A stretch of 64,000 bases of DNA from Bradyrhizobium nivariense (GTDB lineage: Bacteria > Pseudomonadota > Alphaproteobacteria > Rhizobiales > Xanthobacteraceae), in assembly GCF_029846715.1 (NCBI RefSeq), contig NZ_JARVWW010000021.1, positions 62,001 to 126,000 of the forward strand. The letters run 5' to 3'. The stretch's first letter is position 1; every line of letters begins with the position of its first letter. The notes below the pieces were generated by a model. The model was given only the letters and a program-made list of their open reading frames with translations. It was not told the origin of the DNA and made no database searches. This document shows, in pieces, positions 44,613 to 53,794 of the stretch. The position numbers and the translations under genes are program-made.

Positions 44613-45605
44613 TCAGGCCTTCGTTGCCGCGCATCCTCGCTCCGGAGGCCGCGCATATGAACTCGTTTTGGCCTTACTCACCAGCAAGCTCGCGGCCGCG
44701 AGATCCTCGATCGCCGCGCCCACCGACTTGAACAGGGTGATATCGTCACGGTCAAGGCGGCCTTGCTTGGCGCCCTTTGTCAGTTCATGGAGATCGCCAC
44801 AGATCCTGTCGGCGTTCCAGTTTCCGGCGGCGATGGGTTGCAGCAGGTCGCCCGCTTCGGCGAGCGCGCCAGGATAGGTATCGATGAAGACGCGGCTGCG
44901 CGAAATAGCCGCGTCGTCGCTTTCGCGCATCTGCGGCGTAAAGGCGCCGACCAGATCGAGATGGGTTCCCGGCCGCAACCATGCGCCTTTGACCAGAGGT
45001 GCGGTCGACGTCGTGGCGCAGCTCACGATGTCGGCCTGCGGCACAGCCTGGGCAAGGTCAGCCACCGGAACTGCGTTCGCACCCTGCCGGGCAAGCGCGT
45101 CGGCCAGGGCCCGCGCGCGCTCCGGATTGCGTCCCCAGACCAACACCTTCTCGATCGGGCGTACGGCACGATGAGCGGCGGCGAGATGACTAGCGACATG
45201 GCCGGTTCCGACGACAAGCAGCGTGCGGCTATCCGCGCGCGACAGATAATCGGATGCGAGTGCTGACGCGGCGGCCGTGCGGCGGTTGGTCAGCGCCTCG
45301 CCGTCGATCGTCGCACGCGGCTGGCCGGTCGCACCGTCGAGCAGGAAATAAAGCGACGACACCGCGCCGAGACCGCGCTCGGCATTCTGCGGAAACACCG
45401 TGACGAGCTTGACGCCGAGGGCTTCGCCGCGAATCCAGGCCGGCATCGTCAGAAGACGCGCCGGCGTTCCATCGACGCCGACCTCATAGGCCTGCCGCAA
45501 CGGCATCGGTTCGCCGTCGCGCTTGAAAGCCGCCCTCAGTGCCTCGATCAGCTCGGGATAGCCCAGCGCGGCATGGACTTCGGCAGCGGAATAGCTGCGC
45601 AGCAT
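44613..45605 (-). CDS. Ornithine cyclodeaminase/mu-crystallin family, probable delta1-piperideine-2-carboxylate reductase (LhpI-like)
   Basis: NAD(P)H ketimine reductase of 330 aa. The Rossmann motif VVGTGHVASHLAAAH, the segment LVTVFPQNAERGLGAV, DGEALTNRRTAAASALASDYL and HLDLVGAFTPQMRESDD match the bacterial delta1-pyrroline-2-carboxylate/delta1-piperideine-2-carboxylate reductases more than ornithine cyclodeaminase. It would make L-pipecolate or L-proline in the cytoplasm. Its ATG at 45605 follows an AGGAA box and lies 24 bases after the regulator stop. Enzymes that could continue pipecolate degradation are encoded at 51216-58089. Confidence 0.85.
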   Translation of the reverse strand: MLRSYSAAEVHAALGYPELIEALRAAFKRDGEPMPLRQAYEVGVDGTPARLLTMPAWIRGEALGVKLVTVFPQNAERGLGAVSSLYFLLDGATGQPRATIDGEALTNRRTAAASALASDYLSRADSRTLLVVGTGHVASHLAAAHRAVRPIEKVLVWGRNPERARALADALARQGANAVPVADLAQAVPQADIVSCATTSTAPLVKGAWLRPGTHLDLVGAFTPQMRESDDAAISRSRVFIDTYPGALAEAGDLLQPIAAGNWNADRICGDLHELTKGAKQGRLDRDDITLFKSVGAAIEDLAAASLLVSKAKTSSYARPPERGCAATKA

Positions 45606-45629
45606 CACTATTGTTCCTGTCTTACAAAA

Positions 45630-46292
45630 TCATGAGAGTGCGGTGATGCCGGTGCATATCCAGATGACCTCGGCATCCTCCTTGCTCAACGAGACAACGG
45701 CGTGGCCCATCTTGCTGTCGAAATAGGTGCTGTCACCGACCCCGAGCGTGACGGGGGCGTAGAATTCCGTGAAGACCTGGACGGAGCCGGACAAAACGCA
45801 CAAGAACTCCTCGCCCTCATGACGCACCCAGCCGGGGAACTCGTCCAGGCGTCGCGCCCTGATCCGCGCCTTGAAAGGCAGGATATGTTTTTGCGAAAGG
45901 TCGGTCGCCAACACCTCGAAATCGTAGGTGCCGGTCCGATGCGGCTTGCCCTCACCGCTGCGCGTGACGCTGCGGCGGCCGACGGGCGCGTTCTGGCGGC
46001 GCTGATCGAACAGTTCGACGATGTCGAGATCGATACCGCGCGTGATCTTCTGTAGCACATCATAGGTCGGCGACATCTGGCCGTTCTCGATCTTCGACAG
46101 GGTCGAGCGCGCGACCCCGGTGCGCTCGCTCACCTCTTTCAGCGTCCACCCCTTGTCGGTCCGTACGCGCTTCAACCTGTGGCCGAGGTCGTCGTTTGCC
46201 TCGGCCGGCGCGGCGTCGGCCGAGAAGCGGGCCGGCACGACTTCGGTTGCCGCAGCCTCCCTCGGCGACGATCGCGTCGCAGTCTTCTTCAT
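45630..46292 (-). CDS. XRE-family regulator with cupin sensor domain
   Basis: A 220-aa regulator. After a polar 35-residue lead, residues 38-93 are a helix-turn-helix (LGHRLKRVRTDKGWTLKEVSERTGVARSTLSKIENGQMSPTYDVLQKI), and the C-terminal half is a cupin (VRHEGEEFLCVLSGSVQVFTEF, VGDSTYFDSKMGHAVV). Such regulators (PuuR-like) often sense amines or amino acids. It is the first gene of an operon with the LhpI-like reductase and the large molybdopterin fusion, with GGGAGAG before the ATG at 46292. Confidence 0.92.
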   Translation of the reverse strand: MKKTATRSSPREAAATEVVPARFSADAAPAEANDDLGHRLKRVRTDKGWTLKEVSERTGVARSTLSKIENGQMSPTYDVLQKITRGIDLDIVELFDQRRQNAPVGRRSVTRSGEGKPHRTGTYDFEVLATDLSQKHILPFKARIRARRLDEFPGWVRHEGEEFLCVLSGSVQVFTEFYAPVTLGVGDSTYFDSKMGHAVVSLSKEDAEVIWICTGITALS

Positions 46293-46323
46293 CGCAGGTC
46301 TCTCCCTTTTGTCGCGGAGGTAT

Positions 46324-46351
46324 GGTCCCGGCGGCGGGCAGCGCCGGGACC
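46324..46351 (-). other. Hairpin after the Liv-type binding-protein gene
   Basis: A perfect 10-base stem (GGTCCCGGCG with CGCCGGGACC) and 8-base loop lie six bases past the binding-protein stop on the transcribed strand, without a T-run. It resembles the hairpins at 686-719 and 19090-19118 and probably sets the ratio of binding protein to downstream genes. Confidence 0.5.
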
Positions 46352-46356
46352 TTGCC

Positions 46357-47586
46357 TCACTTCTTGACGTACGGGCATTCACTCTGGGCAAGAGACTGGA
46401 AGGCCTGCTCGCCGGGAACGGTCGCCAGGACATTATAGTAGTCCCATGGCTGCTTCGATTCGGAAGGTTTCTTGACCTCGACGAGCAGCATGTTGTGGAC
46501 CATGCGGCCGTCCTCGCGCACCTTGCCGTCCTTGGCGAAGAAGTCGTTGACCGGCAGCTCGCGCATCTTGGCGGCCACGGCCTTGGCCTCGTCGGTACCC
46601 GCGGCCTGGATCGCCTTGAGATAGTGCGTGATCGAGGAATAGACGCCGGCATGCACCGACGTCGGCATCGTCTTGCGGGTCGCGAAGAAGCGTTTGGCGA
46701 AGGCGCGCGTCTCGTCGTTCTGGTCCCAGTAGAAACCCTCGACGAACGAGATGCCCTGCGCGGTCGGCAGGCCGAGGGAGTGGACGTCGGTAATAAACAC
46801 GACCGGCGCGGCGATGGCTTGGCCGCCTGCGATGATGCCGAACTCATTGGCCTGCTTGATCGCCGTCGTCATATCCTTGCCGGCGGTAGCGAGCAGGATC
46901 ACCTTCGCTTTCGATGCCTGCGCCGGCAGCAGGAAAGGTGAGAGATCGGCTGCGCCGAAGGGATGGCGGATGGTGCCCAGGACCTTGCCCCCGTTCGCCT
47001 TGATCGCTTCGCTCGCGATCTTCCCGAGCGAATGTCCGAAGGCGAAGTCCGCGGTAATGATGTAATAGGTGTCGTTGCCCTTGTCGATCAGGGCTTTCAG
47101 CGGTCCGACCGCGTTCGAATAATTGTCGTAGACCCAGTGAAAACCGGTGGGCGAGCACTGTTTGCCAGTCAGGTCCGTCGTGGCCGGCGACGAGAACAGC
47201 GCCACACGATTGCTCTCGCGCGTCAACTGCTGGATCGCGAGCGCGACGGCGCTGTTGGTGACATCCGAGATCGCATCCACCTTCTCGTTCTCGATCCAGC
47301 GCCGGGCGATGCCGACGCCGACGTCGGCCTTCTGAAGATGGTCGGCGCCGATGATCTCGATCGGCTTTCCGAGCACCTTGCCGCCGAAGTCCGCGGCCGC
47401 CATCTGCGCCGCCAGTAGCGAGCCCGGCCCGTTCAGATCGGAATACTGGCCGGACATGTCGGTCAGCACACCGATCTTGACGACATCGTCGCTGACCTGG
47501 GCCGTAGCCTGGCCGGCGACCACGAGCGAGCCGAGGCAGAGCGCGGTCGCGACCCCGCGCAGAAGTTTGGAAGGCATCTGTTGCAT
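46357..47586 (-). CDS. Branched-chain amino acid-type substrate-binding protein (LivK-like)
   Basis: Periplasmic binding protein of 409 aa with a Sec signal (MQQMPSKLLRGVATALCLGSLVVAGQATAQ). The mature region VVKIGVLTDMSGQYSDLNGPGSLLAAQMAAADFGGKVLGKPIEIIGADHLQKADVG and SGYFxDQNDETRAF-like tail identify the Liv/aromatic-acid type. It ends the Liv operon 47697-51079 and feeds the fused permease. The ligand is unknown; the neighbouring genes suggest lysine, pipecolate or a related cyclic amino acid. Confidence 0.91.
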   Translation of the reverse strand: MQQMPSKLLRGVATALCLGSLVVAGQATAQVSDDVVKIGVLTDMSGQYSDLNGPGSLLAAQMAAADFGGKVLGKPIEIIGADHLQKADVGVGIARRWIENEKVDAISDVTNSAVALAIQQLTRESNRVALFSSPATTDLTGKQCSPTGFHWVYDNYSNAVGPLKALIDKGNDTYYIITADFAFGHSLGKIASEAIKANGGKVLGTIRHPFGAADLSPFLLPAQASKAKVILLATAGKDMTTAIKQANEFGIIAGGQAIAAPVVFITDVHSLGLPTAQGISFVEGFYWDQNDETRAFAKRFFATRKTMPTSVHAGVYSSITHYLKAIQAAGTDEAKAVAAKMRELPVNDFFAKDGKVREDGRMVHNMLLVEVKKPSESKQPWDYYNVLATVPGEQAFQSLAQSECPYVKK

Positions 47587-47696
47587 GATCTATCCCCCTG
47601 TTGTCAGCCCGCTCTTCCAAGCGGGGTCTGGTTCAATCCTGTCTACTTCCCCGGATGGCGAAGTTTCCTTGTCGAGATGTCTTGGTTCATTTTGGT

Positions 47697-49610
47697 TCAT
47701 TCCTGCGGCGCGACCGCCACTTTGCGAAGCACTGCTGGTGTCGTCACTGGTGTTCGGCGCGGGCGGTGCCAGAGCTCGATCAGTTCACCGACGATTCCGC
47801 GCCGGAAGGCGAGCACGCAGACGATGAAGATCAGGCCGTGAATGACGGTGACCCATTGTCCGAAGGCTGTCAGATAGTTCTGCATGGCGACGACGATGAA
47901 AGCGCCGACGAGCGGACCGTAGAGCGTGCCGACGCCGCCGAGAAACGTCATCAGCAACACTTCGCCCGACATCGACCAGTGGACGTCGGTCAGGCTGGCG
48001 ATCTGGCTGACGATTGCCTTGGTCGAGCCTGCGAGCCCCGCCAGCGCCGCCGAGAGCGTGAAGGCCACGAGCTTGTAGCGGCTTGTATCAAAGCCGAGCG
48101 ACTGCGCGCGTGCGTCGTGATCACTGATCGCCTTCAGCACGCGTCCGAACGGCGAGCCGACCAGGCGCATGATCAGGAAGAAGCCACCGAGGAATATCGC
48201 CAGCACGAACGTGTAGAGATTCGCGGGCCGCGAAAGGTCGACCATGCCGAAAAGCGTGCCACGCGGAACCGCCTGCAGCCCGTCCTCGCCGCCGGTAAAG
48301 GGCGCCTGCAGCGCAACGAAATAGATCATCTGCGCGAAGGCCAGCGTCACCATCGCGAAGTAGATGCCGCTGCGGCGGATGGCGAGCCAGCCCGAGACAA
48401 AGCCAAGCATCGCCGCGGTCGCGGTTCCCGCCAGAATGGCAAGCTCGGGGTTCAGCCCCCAGATCTTCGCGGCATGACCGCAGACATAGCCGGCTGAGCC
48501 GAAGAACATGGCGTGGCCGAACGAGACCAGCCGGCCGTAGCCGGCGATCAGGTTGAAGGCGCAGGCGAACAGGGCGAAGATCATCCCCTTCATCATGAAG
48601 CCGGGATAAACCACGACCGGTGCGGCCGCGAGGCAGGCGGCGACCGTCAAGAAGATCATGGTTTGCGTACGCGCCGAAGGTGCCGGCGCCGACAGGCTGG
48701 AGTGCGGTTGCCCCTGCGCGGGCTCGGGCTTTGATCCGAACAGCCCCGCCGGCCGGATCAGCAGCACCACCGCCATCACCACGAAGACAACCGTCGTCGA
48801 GGCTTCGGGATAGAAGGCCTTTGTCAGGCCCTCGATGATGCCGACGAGGAAGCCGGTCAGGATCGAGCCCATGATTGACCCCATGCCACCGATCACGACC
48901 ACCGCGAAGACGATAATCAACAGATCCGCTCCCATCGCCGGGCTGACCTGGTAGATCGGCGCGGCGAGAACGCCCGCCAGCGCAGCGAGCGCGACGCCGG
49001 CGCCGTAGGTCAGCGTGATCATGCGCGGAACGCGGATACCGAAAGCCTGAACCAGCATCGGGTTTTCGGTCGCGGCGCGCAGATAGGCGCCAAGCTTGGT
49101 CCGCTCGACAACGTACCAGGTGCCGAGGCAGACCACGACCGAGGCTGCGATCACCCAGGCCCGATAGTTCGGCAAGAACATGAACCCGAGATTGCGGCCC
49201 CCCATCAGCGCCTGCGGAATCGAATAGGGCTGACCCGAAGAGCCGAACCAGTCGCTGAACATGCCCTGCACCATTAGTGCGAGGCCGAAGGTGAGCAGCA
49301 TGCCATAGAGATTGTCGAGCTTGTAAAGGCGTCGCAGCAGCAGCATCTCGATCACGATGCCGATCGCGCCGATGGCGAGCGGAGCCAGGATCAACGCCCA
49401 CCAATAGCCGATGCCGAGATAGTTGAGCAGAAACCACGCGCCCATCGCGCCCATCATGTACTGCGCCCCATGGGCGAAGTTCACGATGTTCATCATGCCG
49501 AAGATCACCGCGAGCCCGAGGCTCAGCATGGCGTAGAAGGCGCCGTTGATCAGCCCGAGCAGGAGCTGGCCATAGAGGACCGCGGAAGGGACGCCAAGGA
49601 TCGTGGTCAT
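47697..49610 (-). CDS. Fused LivH-LivM permease
   Basis: A single 637-aa membrane protein. Residues 1-290 correspond to LivH (LYGQLLLGLINGAFYAMLSLGLAVIFGMMNIVNFAHG) and residues 325-637 to LivM (LIAGYGRLVSFGHAMFFGSAGYV, FGRVLKAISDHDARAQSLGFD), joined by a polar linker (EPAQGQPHSSLSAPAPSAR). Both halves keep complete helices and EAA loops, so the fusion replaces two permeases. The start is the ATG at 49610; an upstream extension is unrelated. It is translated between the ATPase genes and the binding-protein gene. Confidence 0.93.
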   Translation of the reverse strand: MTTILGVPSAVLYGQLLLGLINGAFYAMLSLGLAVIFGMMNIVNFAHGAQYMMGAMGAWFLLNYLGIGYWWALILAPLAIGAIGIVIEMLLLRRLYKLDNLYGMLLTFGLALMVQGMFSDWFGSSGQPYSIPQALMGGRNLGFMFLPNYRAWVIAASVVVCLGTWYVVERTKLGAYLRAATENPMLVQAFGIRVPRMITLTYGAGVALAALAGVLAAPIYQVSPAMGADLLIIVFAVVVIGGMGSIMGSILTGFLVGIIEGLTKAFYPEASTTVVFVVMAVVLLIRPAGLFGSKPEPAQGQPHSSLSAPAPSARTQTMIFLTVAACLAAAPVVVYPGFMMKGMIFALFACAFNLIAGYGRLVSFGHAMFFGSAGYVCGHAAKIWGLNPELAILAGTATAAMLGFVSGWLAIRRSGIYFAMVTLAFAQMIYFVALQAPFTGGEDGLQAVPRGTLFGMVDLSRPANLYTFVLAIFLGGFFLIMRLVGSPFGRVLKAISDHDARAQSLGFDTSRYKLVAFTLSAALAGLAGSTKAIVSQIASLTDVHWSMSGEVLLMTFLGGVGTLYGPLVGAFIVVAMQNYLTAFGQWVTVIHGLIFIVCVLAFRRGIVGELIELWHRPRRTPVTTPAVLRKVAVAPQE

Positions 49611-49623
49611 GATGCCCTTTTGG

Positions 49624-50325
49624 TCAGAGTCCGAGATAGTTTTTGAGCGAACCGAGCCTGCCTTCGAAGGCAGCGCCCGGAATTTCCTCGACGACGCGGC
49701 CGAGTTCGACGATGTAGTGCCGGTCGGCGAGGCCGGCGGCAAAGCCGACATTCTGCTCCACCAGCAGGATGGTGAAGCCGAGCGCCTTCAGTTCGGTGAT
49801 GGTCCGGCCGATCTGGCGGATGATGACGGGAGCAAGGCCTTCAGTCGGCTCGTCGAGCAACAGGATGCGTGCGCCGGTACGCAGGATGCGCCCAAGCGCC
49901 AGCATCTGCTGCTCGCCGCCGGACAGCTTGGTTCCCTGGCTGTCGAGGCGTTCTTTCAGGTTCGGAAACAGGTTGAGGATCTGCTCGACCGTCATGCCGC
50001 CGGCGGCCACCTTCGGCGGCAGCAACAGGTTTTCGCGTACGCTCAGGCTAGCAAAGATGCCGCGCTCCTCCGGACAGAAAGCGATTCCTTTGCGAGCGAT
50101 GTCATAGGGCGCGGCCCCGATGATCTCGAAGCCGTCGAGCGAGATCGAACCCGAACGCTTGTCGAGCAGGCCCATAATCGCCTTCAGCGTCGTGGTCTTG
50201 CCGGCCCCGTTGCGACCGAGCAGCGTTACCGCCTCCCCTGCCCGGACGCTGAAATCCATTCCGTGCAGAATCTTGGACTCGCCGTACCAGCCCTGGAGAT
50301 TGCCAACGGTGAGGGTCTCAGCCAT
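49624..50325 (-). CDS. Liv-type ABC transporter ATPase (LivF)
   Basis: ATPase of 233 aa with Walker A GRNGAGKTTT, FCPEERGIFASLSVRENL, signature LSGGEQQMLALGRIL and Walker B ILLLDEPTEGLAP. The EERGIF variant is standard for LivF paralogues. It overlaps the LivG stop by eight bases and precedes the fused permease by 13. Confidence 0.93.
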   Translation of the reverse strand: MAETLTVGNLQGWYGESKILHGMDFSVRAGEAVTLLGRNGAGKTTTLKAIMGLLDKRSGSISLDGFEIIGAAPYDIARKGIAFCPEERGIFASLSVRENLLLPPKVAAGGMTVEQILNLFPNLKERLDSQGTKLSGGEQQMLALGRILRTGARILLLDEPTEGLAPVIIRQIGRTITELKALGFTILLVEQNVGFAAGLADRHYIVELGRVVEEIPGAAFEGRLGSLKNYLGL

Positions 50326-51079
50326 GTGCTTGCCCCGTATAGGCAGCCATCACGTCGGCGCGCGACGAGACCTCCGCATAGCTGCCTTCGGCCAGCACCT
50401 CGCCGCGCACCATCACGGTGATGGTGTCAGCGAGCTCGGCGACCACATTCATGTTGTGCTCGACCAGCAACACCGTGCGGTCCTTGCCGGCCTCGCGGAT
50501 CAATTGCGTCACGCGCCCGATATCTTCATGGCCGAGTCCCGCCATCGGCTCGTCGAGCAGCAGCACCTTGGGTTCAAGCGCGAGCGTCGTCGCCAGTTCG
50601 AGCACGCGCTTGCGGCCATAGGAAAGGCTGCCGGCCATCGTCTCGGCATACTCCGACAGGTCAAAGCGCGCGAGCAGCGCGTCCGCACGATCCAGCACCG
50701 CGCGATGACGCGAAATCCGGCCGAGCAAATTCCAGGCGAGGCCATTCTCGGGCAGCAACGCGAGCTCGATGTTCTCGCGCACGGTCAGTCCGGCGAACAC
50801 CGCCGAGATCTGGAACGAACGCACCACGCTGCGCTTGGCCATTGCCGGCATGCTGAGGCGGGTGACGTCATGACCATCGTGCAGGATGGTGCCGGCCGAC
50901 GGCGGAAGGTATTTCGTCAGAAGGTTGAACAGGGTGGTCTTGCCGGCCCCGTTGGGACCGATGACAGCGTGCATGCTGTTACGGACAAGCCGGAAGTTGA
51001 CGCCATTGACGGCGAAGAAGCCGCCGAACTCGCGGCTGAGGCCGCGGGTCTCCAGAGCGTAAACGGCACCGTCCGTCAT
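50318..51079 (-). CDS. Liv-type ABC transporter ATPase (LivG)
   Basis: ATPase of 253 aa with Walker A GPNGAGKTTL, VRSFQISAVFAGLTVRENIEL, signature LSYGRKRVLELATTL and Walker B VLLLDEPMAGLG. As usual for LivG the signature is SYG. The ATG at 51079 follows GTAGAGG; five upstream codons in frame are not needed. It is the first gene of this Liv operon, 137 bases after the FAD oxidoreductase gene. Confidence 0.93.
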   Translation of the reverse strand: MTDGAVYALETRGLSREFGGFFAVNGVNFRLVRNSMHAVIGPNGAGKTTLFNLLTKYLPPSAGTILHDGHDVTRLSMPAMAKRSVVRSFQISAVFAGLTVRENIELALLPENGLAWNLLGRISRHRAVLDRADALLARFDLSEYAETMAGSLSYGRKRVLELATTLALEPKVLLLDEPMAGLGHEDIGRVTQLIREAGKDRTVLLVEHNMNVVAELADTITVMVRGEVLAEGSYAEVSSRADVMAAYTGQAHG

Positions 51080-51215
51080 GCCTCTACCCTGCACACGCCT
51101 GGATCCCGGATTGGAAAATCAGGCTTGGACCAGGCTGCGGGACCACTCAGTTTCCTATCGTCAACTAATTTCCGATACGATTTTCTGGTCAACATTGCGA
51201 AATCTTATGCGAGAT

Positions 51216-52499
51216 CTATCGCCGCGCCTGGACCAGATGAAGGAGCTGCGCTCCGGCCTCGTAATAGGCCGCTTTGGCGCTGCGGAAGCTGGGCGTCGTC
51301 GGCGACGATGCCGGAAGCGGCAGATCTTTCTCGTCGAGTTGTCCGAGTGTGTGGAGGGCAAGCAGACGTCCGAACGTCGTGCCGGGCGCAATGCCGCGCC
51401 CGTTGTAGCCGCTGAAGCCGATCACGTTTTCTGCGAGCTTGTGGAATCGCGGAAGGTGATCGTCGGTCATCCCGATCAGGCCGTACCATTCGGCTTCGAA
51501 TCTGATGTCGCCGATTTGCGGGAATAGTTTCTTGAGCGCCCGCTTTGCCCAAGATCGGTGGACCGCGGCACCAGTGCCTCGGAGCGCGCCGCAGCTTCCG
51601 AATACAAGGCGGCCGGCGCGGTCGAAGCGAAACGAACTCAGCACCTCATTGGTGTCCCAGGCCCCCTGCCGTTCGGGAAGAATGGACGCGCGGATGTTGT
51701 CCGACAGCGGCTGGGTGGCGAAGTTGAAATAGGGCAGATGGATCTGCTCCGTTTTGACTTCGGACCAGGGCCCCGTCGCATAGGCATCGGAGGCCACGAT
51801 CACGCGGTCGGCGATGACGTGACCATCAGCGGTTTGCAGTTTCCATTTGCCGTCAATTCGCTCGGCCGAGATGACCGCGCTGCGGGTGAATATCCTCGCG
51901 CCGGCGTTCAGGGCGCCGCGGGCGAGGCCCCGCGCATAGGCCAGCGGCTGGATCGTACCCGCGCGCCGGTCCCACAGCGATCCGGCGTAAGCCGACGAAC
52001 CAATTTTTGCCGCGGTGTCGGCGGCGTTCAACAACTCCACCGGTGCGCCACGGCGGCTCCACTGCGCGGCGCGCTGCTCGAGCTCCTTCAGTCCTTGGGG
52101 ACCGACGGCGCAATGCAGCGTGCCGGCACGCTCGACCTCGCATTCAATACGATGACGGTCGATGAGATCGAACACCAGCTTCGGGGCGTCGCCCAGCAGC
52201 TCGAGCAAACGCTCGCCATAATCGCCACCGAGTACATCGGCGAGCACATCCGGCATCACCCACATGCCGGCATTGACCAGCCCGACATTGCGGCCGGCCC
52301 CGCCAAAGCCGATCTCCACCGCCTCCAGCAACGCGACGTTGGCCCCTGCCTCTGCGAGATGGAGCGCCGCCGAGAGTCCGGTATATCCGCCGCCGACGAT
52401 GGCGGTGTCGACCTTGACCGATCCACCCAGCCCGGCGGTTTCGGGCGGCGGCGGCGCGGTCAATTCCCAGAGGCCGTGGGATCTGGCGTTGTCTAGCAT
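51216..52499 (-). CDS. FAD oxidoreductase of the DAO family, L-pipecolate oxidase (AmaA)-like
   Basis: A 427-aa flavoprotein. Residues 30-60 hold the FAD fold (VDTAIVGGGYTGLSAALHLAE, LLEAVEIGFGGAGRNVGLVNAG); the C-terminal FAD contacts are WYGLIGMTDDHLPRFHKLAENVIGFSGYNGRGIAPGT, a pattern I recall from AmaA/gamma-glutamylputrescine-oxidase-like enzymes. It would oxidise L-pipecolate to delta1-piperideine-6-carboxylate, feeding the aldehyde dehydrogenase encoded at 55298. It is divergent from the LysR gene 170 bases away. Other secondary-amine substrates remain possible. Confidence 0.75.
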   Translation of the reverse strand: MLDNARSHGLWELTAPPPPETAGLGGSVKVDTAIVGGGYTGLSAALHLAEAGANVALLEAVEIGFGGAGRNVGLVNAGMWVMPDVLADVLGGDYGERLLELLGDAPKLVFDLIDRHRIECEVERAGTLHCAVGPQGLKELEQRAAQWSRRGAPVELLNAADTAAKIGSSAYAGSLWDRRAGTIQPLAYARGLARGALNAGARIFTRSAVISAERIDGKWKLQTADGHVIADRVIVASDAYATGPWSEVKTEQIHLPYFNFATQPLSDNIRASILPERQGAWDTNEVLSSFRFDRAGRLVFGSCGALRGTGAAVHRSWAKRALKKLFPQIGDIRFEAEWYGLIGMTDDHLPRFHKLAENVIGFSGYNGRGIAPGTTFGRLLALHTLGQLDEKDLPLPASSPTTPSFRSAKAAYYEAGAQLLHLVQARR

Positions 52500-52669
52500 C
52501 GTCTCCGACGTCCTCGTCTGTTGCCGCCCGCCAGGTCGCGTTTTCCGAAGGCGCGTTGACTGGTTCATTCCAATTCGGCAAGTTGAACGCCGACCGCTGA
52601 AGAGTTGCCGAAGCCCTGACGGCGAGGCCAGGCGGAAATCTAGCGTTGCCGGCAGCGGCGGGCCAAGCG

Positions 52670-53602
52670 ATGTTTGGTCAAGACCTCATTCGGCTGGAGA
52701 ATGATGTGCAGGGCCCTCGCCGCTTTTTGCCTTCGCTGCCTCTGCTGTCCGCCTTTGAAGCGGCGGCGCGGACTGGAAGCATCACGGCCGCCGCCAAAGA
52801 GCTGTCGCTGACGCAAGGCGCGGTGAGCCGCCAGGTCAAGGCGCTGGAAGAGCAGCTCGAGGTCGAGCTGTTTCATCGCGAACGGCAGACCATCCGCCTG
52901 ACCGTGGGTGGCGACGCCTATGCCCGCGAGATCCGAGATGCGCTGCGCAAGATCAGCACCGCCTCGCTCAACCTGCGTGCCAATCCGTTCGGCGGCACGC
53001 TGACGCTCGCCATCCTACCGACCTTCGGCACCAGATGGCTGGCGCCGCGGCTTCCCAAATTCCTCGCGGGCAACCCGGGCATCACCATCAACCTGGTCAC
53101 GCGGCTATCGAATTTCGACTTCAGGCTGGAGCCCGTCGACGCCGCGATCCATTTCGGGCGGCCGGAATGGCAAGGGGGAGAATTGGCGTTGCTGCGGTCG
53201 GAGACCGTGATCCCCGCATGCAGTGCCGAGCTACGAGAGCGCTATGGTTTCAAGCAAGCCAGCGATCTCCGGAAAGCTCCGCTGCTGCATCTGACGACAC
53301 GGCCGGACGCCTGGGAACAATGGCTGACGCTGCACGGCGTGGATGCCCATGCCGTCCATGGCATGCTGCTGGATCAGTTCGCCACCGCGTCGCAGGCGGC
53401 AATTTCCGGGCTCGGCATCGCGCTGCTTCCCGAATTTCTCATCGAGGAGGAACTGAGCACCGGCAAGCTGGTGCGCGCGCTCGATCTGCCGATGAAAAGC
53501 GCCGAGGCCTACTACCTGGTGTGGCCGACCGATCGGGCGTCTCATCCGCCACTTGTTGCCTTCCGGGAATGGCTGCTTTCGGAAACGGCGCCAGACCGCT
53601 GA
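52670..53602 (+). CDS. LysR-family transcriptional regulator (GcvA-like)
   Basis: Regulator of 310 aa. The N-terminal winged helix-turn-helix (LPLLSAFEAAARTGSITAAAKELSLTQGAVSRQVKALEEQLEVELFHRE) is followed by a two-lobed effector domain with LTLAILPTFGTRWLAPRLPKFL and SGLGIALLPEFLIEEEL, typical of the GcvA group. The ATG at 52670 is used; an upstream TTG would add eight residues. Placed between the AmaA-like gene (divergent) and the HglS/dehydrogenase/aminotransferase genes (co-directional), it is the natural regulator of this catabolic set. Confidence 0.92.
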   Translation: MFGQDLIRLENDVQGPRRFLPSLPLLSAFEAAARTGSITAAAKELSLTQGAVSRQVKALEEQLEVELFHRERQTIRLTVGGDAYAREIRDALRKISTASLNLRANPFGGTLTLAILPTFGTRWLAPRLPKFLAGNPGITINLVTRLSNFDFRLEPVDAAIHFGRPEWQGGELALLRSETVIPACSAELRERYGFKQASDLRKAPLLHLTTRPDAWEQWLTLHGVDAHAVHGMLLDQFATASQAAISGLGIALLPEFLIEEELSTGKLVRALDLPMKSAEAYYLVWPTDRASHPPLVAFREWLLSETAPDR

Positions 53603-53610
53603 AGGAGCGT

Positions 53611-53627
53611 ACCTGACGCGGTCAGGT
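53611..53627 (+). terminator. Small hairpin just after the LysR gene
   Basis: A perfect 7-base stem ACCTGAC/GTCAGGT with a GCG loop begins eight bases past the stop. It has no T-run and would be a weak terminator. Confidence 0.35.
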
Positions 53628-53674
53628 CCGCGAGTTCGCCATCAACTCCCAGCCATTTTGGCGTTAGTCACCTA

Positions 53675-53693
53675 TCATTCATCGATGGAATGA
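53675..53693. promoter_or_regulatory. Inverted repeat upstream of the HglS gene
   Basis: TCATTC and GAATGA, separated by seven bases, lie in an AT-richer patch about 100 bases before the HglS-like start. It is a possible regulator binding site; the pattern does not fit the T-N11-A LysR box exactly, so this is only a candidate. Confidence 0.3.
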
Positions 53694-53794
53694 CTTCTTG
53701 AACTTCTATCGTTTGAAAATGCCGGATTATTGTCCTTTCTACGGGCTGGGCAGACGCTGTTGAAGGCGCCCCCGTCCGCGATCACGAGGTCCGA

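Noticed and set aside
44613..45605. Ornithine cyclodeaminase
   Set aside because: The family name fits, but the LVGAFTPQMRE and DGEALTNRRTAAASALA segments match ketimine reductases better, and the gene context is pipecolate metabolism.
47680..47700. Tandem TTGGTTCATT at the end of the fused permease gene
   Set aside because: Only two copies of about 10 bases; too short to call an array or att site.
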